DNA from: AG-12 sp035531535
GTDB taxonomy: Bacteria > Chloroflexota > Dormibacteria > Aeolococcales > Bog-877
Length of the DNA: 8,598 nt
Assembly: GCA_035531535.1 (NCBI GenBank)
Contig: DATKSV010000121.1
Location: forward strand, 1-8,598
Reading direction: 5' to 3'
Numbering within the stretch: position 1 is the stretch's first letter; each line of letters begins with the position of its first letter. Made by a program: the position numbers and the translations under genes. Below the pieces are notes generated by a model. The model saw only the letters and a program-made list of their open reading frames with translations. It had not been told where the DNA came from and made no database searches. Shown here piece after piece: positions 6,568 through 8,598 of the stretch.

Positions 6568-6604
6568 CCCGGGTGGGCCGGGAGGCCGACCGCCAGAGGC
6601 GGTC
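6568..6604 (-). terminator. Tandem GC hairpins at the end of the desulfurase-like gene
   Basis: A perfect 7-bp stem with a 3-base loop, GACCGCC-TCT-GGCGGTC on the minus strand (6604-6588), begins inside the stop codon. A second hairpin, CCCGG-CCCAC-CCGGG (6582-6568), follows within 6 bases. No T-run follows. Tandem GC hairpins directly after a stop suggest a transcription end or an RNA-stability element separating this gene from the lipoprotein gene. Confidence 0.4.
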
Positions 6605-8009
6605 ACGAACTCTCCCCCATCGACAATGATAGGGGCGGTAAGAGAATCGGTAAGTCCGGCCACTCACGAGGGTCAGGGTCGGGCACGTAGTCCCCCGAGT
6701 CGGGGGCGATGCGGTAGGTCCAGCTAGGGCCTTCCTCTATGATTTGCCGAAGCGAGCGAGTCAGGTAGTCGATGTCATCCTCGGTGGTGCCAATCCCGAG
6801 GCTGATCCGAACGGCTCCGGGGATGCGCGGGTGCTGGCCGCGGCGGAGGTCCTGCCGGATCGCGGCGGCGGCGGCGGGCTTGGTGTCCATCAGCTCCAGC
6901 ATCAAAGGATGGGCACAGAAGCATCCATGGCGGACTCCGATGCCGTATTCCGCGCTCAATATGGCGGCGAGCTGGCTGTGTTCGTAGCCGGCGACGTTGA
7001 GAGGCACGACTCCAATGCGGATCGCCGCCTGGTCCCAAAGGCCGTAGACCTGGACTCCTGGAAGGGCGGCCAGCTGAGCCCGAGCGTAGTCCCCGAGCCG
7101 GATTTCCTCGGCGCCCAGGCGAGCCATCCCAAACTCGGTCAACGCCTCCGCGGCCGCCTCCATGGCGACGGCACCAACGACGTTCGGGGACCCAGCCTCC
7201 TGGCGCTCCGGGAGCGAACTCCAGAGGACCTCGTCGACGGTGACAAAATCCACGGCTCCGCCGCCGCGTAGAAACGGGGCGGACTGGGCTAGCCAATCGG
7301 GCTGGCCTATGAGCACGCCGGCTCCATAGGGAGCGTACATCTTGTGCCCGGATGCAGCCAGATAGTCCACCCCGAGGCGAACCATGCTGATGGGCAGGTG
7401 GGGTGCGAGCTGAGCGGCGTCCAACAGCAAGCGCGCCCCGTTGCTGTGGGCCAGCGATGCCAGCTCGGCGACCGGCCAGATTTCGCCGGTGACGTTCGAG
7501 GCTCCCGTGATCGCCACCAAGTCGGTACGGCCGTGGCTGAGGTGGCCGCTCAGACGCTCCAAAGCTTCCGCGGAGCTGCGCGGAGCGGGTAGGTAGGTCA
7601 CCCTCAGCCGACCCAACTGCCAGGGCAGGAGATTGGCGTGATGCTCGGAGGCGAAGGCCACCACCGAAGCCCCGTCGGCCAGCGAGCTCGCCAACAAGTT
7701 GACGGAGTCGGTGGTATTCCGGGTGAAGATCACGACATCTTGGGGCTGGGCATGGAAGAAGCTCTTGACCACCGCCCGGGCCCCCTCGTAGGCCGCCGTC
7801 GAGACCTGTGATTTGTAGCCGGCTCCACGATGGACACTGCTGTACCAGGGGACCAGGGCGTCGACGGCATCCTGGACCCGACGGAGGGCTGGCGAACTGG
7901 CCGCGTAGTCGAGGTTCACGTAGCGGTGGGAGTTGCCGCCGACCAGAGGCACCTGCTGATCGAAACCAACCAGCTCCAAGGGCCCGCCGAGGGCCGCCGG
8001 GTTGGTCAC
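6603..8009 (-). CDS. Class V aminotransferase-fold enzyme, SufS/CsdA-like cysteine desulfurase
   Basis: PLP-dependent enzyme of the group II cysteine desulfurase type, which removes sulfur from cysteine as an enzyme persulfide. From GTG 8009 it has 468 residues against about 410 for SufS. YVNLDYAASSP is at 30-40. FTRNTTDSVN (95-104) binds the PLP phosphate and EHHANLLPWQ (122-131) supplies the His that stacks on PLP. DAAQ at 197-200 includes the Asp that pairs with the pyridine nitrogen. SGHKMYAPYGAG carries the Schiff-base Lys223. RHGCFCAHP (360-368) places Cys365 at the catalytic position of SufS, with an extra Cys363. A tail of about 40 residues rich in Pro and Asp extends past the normal end. 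The frame stays open to a TTG at 8111, but GTG 8009 fits the homology and has GGGGAG just before it. No sufBCD or sufU lies nearby, so selenocysteine lyase or another class V activity remains possible. Confidence 0.9.
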   Translation of the reverse strand: MTNPAALGGPLELVGFDQQVPLVGGNSHRYVNLDYAASSPALRRVQDAVDALVPWYSSVHRGAGYKSQVSTAAYEGARAVVKSFFHAQPQDVVIFTRNTTDSVNLLASSLADGASVVAFASEHHANLLPWQLGRLRVTYLPAPRSSAEALERLSGHLSHGRTDLVAITGASNVTGEIWPVAELASLAHSNGARLLLDAAQLAPHLPISMVRLGVDYLAASGHKMYAPYGAGVLIGQPDWLAQSAPFLRGGGAVDFVTVDEVLWSSLPERQEAGSPNVVGAVAMEAAAEALTEFGMARLGAEEIRLGDYARAQLAALPGVQVYGLWDQAAIRIGVVPLNVAGYEHSQLAAILSAEYGIGVRHGCFCAHPLMLELMDTKPAAAAAIRQDLRRGQHPRIPGAVRISLGIGTTEDDIDYLTRSLRQIIEEGPSWTYRIAPDSGDYVPDPDPREWPDLPILLPPLSLSMGESS

Positions 8010-8266
8010 CTCCCCGCCCCGGGCGTGGCGTGGGCTCCCAACTGGCTCGCAGCGATCTTCCGCCCTGCGCCCATACGTGGGGCGCCCCGCCCGGTGGCCC
8101 CAGGGCCACAAATCGGGTCCACGGTGCAGGCCACGGCCAGGCCCGAAGGTGGCGAGCTGGTCATGGCCGACCGCGGGCTTGGCCGGACTCCGAACGTGCC
8201 AGCCGGCGGCCCGAGGCTCGTATGGCCCGACTGATAATCTCCCATCCTGGGTACATCGTTTAGCAT
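8006..8266 (-). CDS. Possible 86-residue leaderless ORF coupled to the desulfurase gene
   Basis: ATG 8266 lies 10 bases past the -10 of a strong promoter, so an mRNA from it would begin at or a few bases before this ATG. The frame runs 86 codons and its TGA (8008-8006) overlaps the GTG start of the desulfurase-like gene as GTGA. About 77% of third codon positions are G or C by my count, but second positions are also about 71%, high for an ordinary protein. The product is rich in Gly, Ala, Pro, Ser and Arg, with two Cys (47, 53) and no recognised domain. It may be a small protein, a leader that couples translation, or just a long 5' leader with a chance ORF. Promoter position and overlap favour translation; composition argues against it. 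Confidence 0.35.
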   Translation of the reverse strand: MLNDVPRMGDYQSGHTSLGPPAGTFGVRPSPRSAMTSSPPSGLAVACTVDPICGPGATGRGAPRMGAGRKIAASQLGAHATPGAGR

Positions 8267-8276
8267 ACTGATCGGC

Positions 8277-8305
8277 ATACTACTCATTGGCGGGCGGTTC
8301 GTCAA
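8277..8305 (-). promoter_or_regulatory. Sigma-70-like promoter driving the desulfurase transcript
   Basis: On the minus strand, TTGACG (8305-8300), exactly 17 bases, then TAGTAT (8282-8277). The -35 matches the consensus at 5 of 6 positions and the -10 at 4 of 6. The expected start is about 8268-8271, immediately before an ATG at 8266. The layout closely matches the regulator promoter at 2972-3000. If the small ORF is not translated, the enzyme has a leader of roughly 260 bases. Confidence 0.7.
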
Positions 8306-8314
8306 GCCGGCGCG

Positions 8315-8333
8315 GGCAGGCTCCATGCCTGCC
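8315..8333. repeat. Inverted repeat just upstream of the desulfurase promoter
   Basis: GGCAGGC-TCCAT-GCCTGCC: a perfect 7-bp inverted repeat with a 5-base centre, ending 9 bases upstream of the -35 at 8305. That position suits an activator or a repressor operator. As a hairpin it could also end transcription arriving from the gene at 8481-8598. Confidence 0.4.
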
Positions 8334-8461
8334 ACCCAGCCCGCCGCGGAGCCGGGCGGAGACCGATGGTGGTCGCGCAGGCCATCACCCACCAGGTCTG
8401 GGCGCGGGCCGGCCGAGGTCTGGGAGCTGGGCCCGCCTGGAGCGGATCAGATTTCCGGAAG

Positions 8462-8489
8462 CGCAGCTGCCCGGTCTTCCTCAGCTGCG
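8462..8489. repeat. Stem-loop overlapping the stop of the right-end gene
   Basis: CGCAGCTG (8462-8469) and CAGCTGCG (8482-8489) form a perfect 8-bp stem around a 12-base loop. On the minus strand the stem starts inside the last codons of the partial gene, and its stop is at 8483-8481. A transcription-end or stability role is possible. No T-run follows. Confidence 0.35.
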
Positions 8490-8598
8490 GGCTTCGCCTG
8501 CGCCCAGGGCGGCGGCGATCCGTCCGGCCGCCCCGTCGAAGCCGCGCACCGAGCTGCACACCACCATCGCGGGCGGGTGCACCCGCCGCCGCACCACC
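8481..8598 (-). CDS. C-terminal end of an unidentified protein, cut by the window edge
   Basis: A minus-strand frame enters from the right edge and ends at TGA 8483-8481, giving 38 residues. They include HPPAMVVCSSVRGFDGAAG followed by RIAAALGAGEARS. By my count 35 of 38 third codon positions are G or C, well above the other frames here, and the hydrophobic strand followed by an alanine-rich helix looks like a folded C-terminus. I do not recognise the family. The same strand and a 215-base gap put it upstream of the desulfurase promoter as a separate transcription unit. Confidence 0.4.
   Translation of the reverse strand, partial: VVRRRVHPPAMVVCSSVRGFDGAAGRIAAALGAGEARS

Noticed and set aside
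6775..8109. Second minus-strand open frame of 444 codons overlapping the desulfurase
   Set aside because: A frame-shifted shadow rich in Arg, Gly and Pro; the PLP-enzyme motifs are all in the other frame.
8302..8559. Minus-strand open frame of 85 codons near the right end
   Set aside because: Arg/Pro-rich with no domain; it overlaps the better-supported partial gene in another frame and the promoter-proximal repeat.
8572..8587. 16-bp perfect palindrome GGCGGGTGCACCCGCC
   Set aside because: It lies within the partial coding region at the right edge, in very GC-rich sequence, so it is most simply explained by codon use.
1..8598. tRNA, rRNA, CRISPR array, insertion sequence or toxin-antitoxin pair
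   Set aside because: No cloverleaf, repeat-spacer series, transposase or terminal-repeat structure was recognised by eye on either strand.

Overview
The window is GC-rich bacterial DNA. Five genes are recognisable: ftsA (running off the left edge), ftsQ, a GntR/FadR-type regulator, an OsmC-like protein and an oligopeptide-type solute-binding lipoprotein, followed by a sixth, a SufS-like cysteine desulfurase. A ftsQ-ftsA pair argues against a typical actinobacterium, since most Actinomycetota lack FtsA. With the GC richness, GTG/TTG starts and two promoters that leave no room for a 5' leader, a Chloroflexota/Dormibacterota-like or deep-branching actinobacterial lineage is my guess. The lineage cannot be settled from this window.

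Layout. 1-2272 (minus): the distal part of a division (dcw) cluster, ftsQ then ftsA, with a 261-base gap between them that holds a possible secondary promoter. 2273-3009: a long gap without a convincing gene, containing a hairpin, three copies of a TGACGC(G/A)TC motif and a strong promoter pointing right. murB, murC or ddl, which often precede ftsQ, are absent. 3010-3711 (plus): the GntR/FadR regulator, apparently read from a leaderless mRNA. 3712-3876: a convergent gap with inverted repeats. 3877-6433 (minus): the peptide-binding lipoprotein followed by the OsmC-like gene, separated by 145 bases that hold a perfect 18-bp palindrome. 6603-8009 (minus): the SufS-like enzyme. 8006-8305: its promoter and a possible 86-residue leaderless ORF that ends in a GTGA overlap with the enzyme start. 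8481-8598 (minus): the probable C-terminal tail of an unidentified protein.

How the genes work together. FtsA and FtsQ belong to the divisome: FtsA tethers FtsZ to the membrane, and FtsQ links cytoplasmic and outer-face components. The rest looks like accessory metabolism with sulfur and stress themes: a PLP-dependent desulfurase-like enzyme, a thiol peroxidase-like OsmC protein and a cysteine-containing binding protein without its ABC permease. Shared function among these three is inferred only from order and strand. No RNA genes, CRISPR arrays or insertion sequences were seen.

The points most worth a second look are the matched leaderless promoters, the small ORF coupled to the desulfurase and the 18-bp palindrome. 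I found no convincing evidence for a wholly new multi-gene system.
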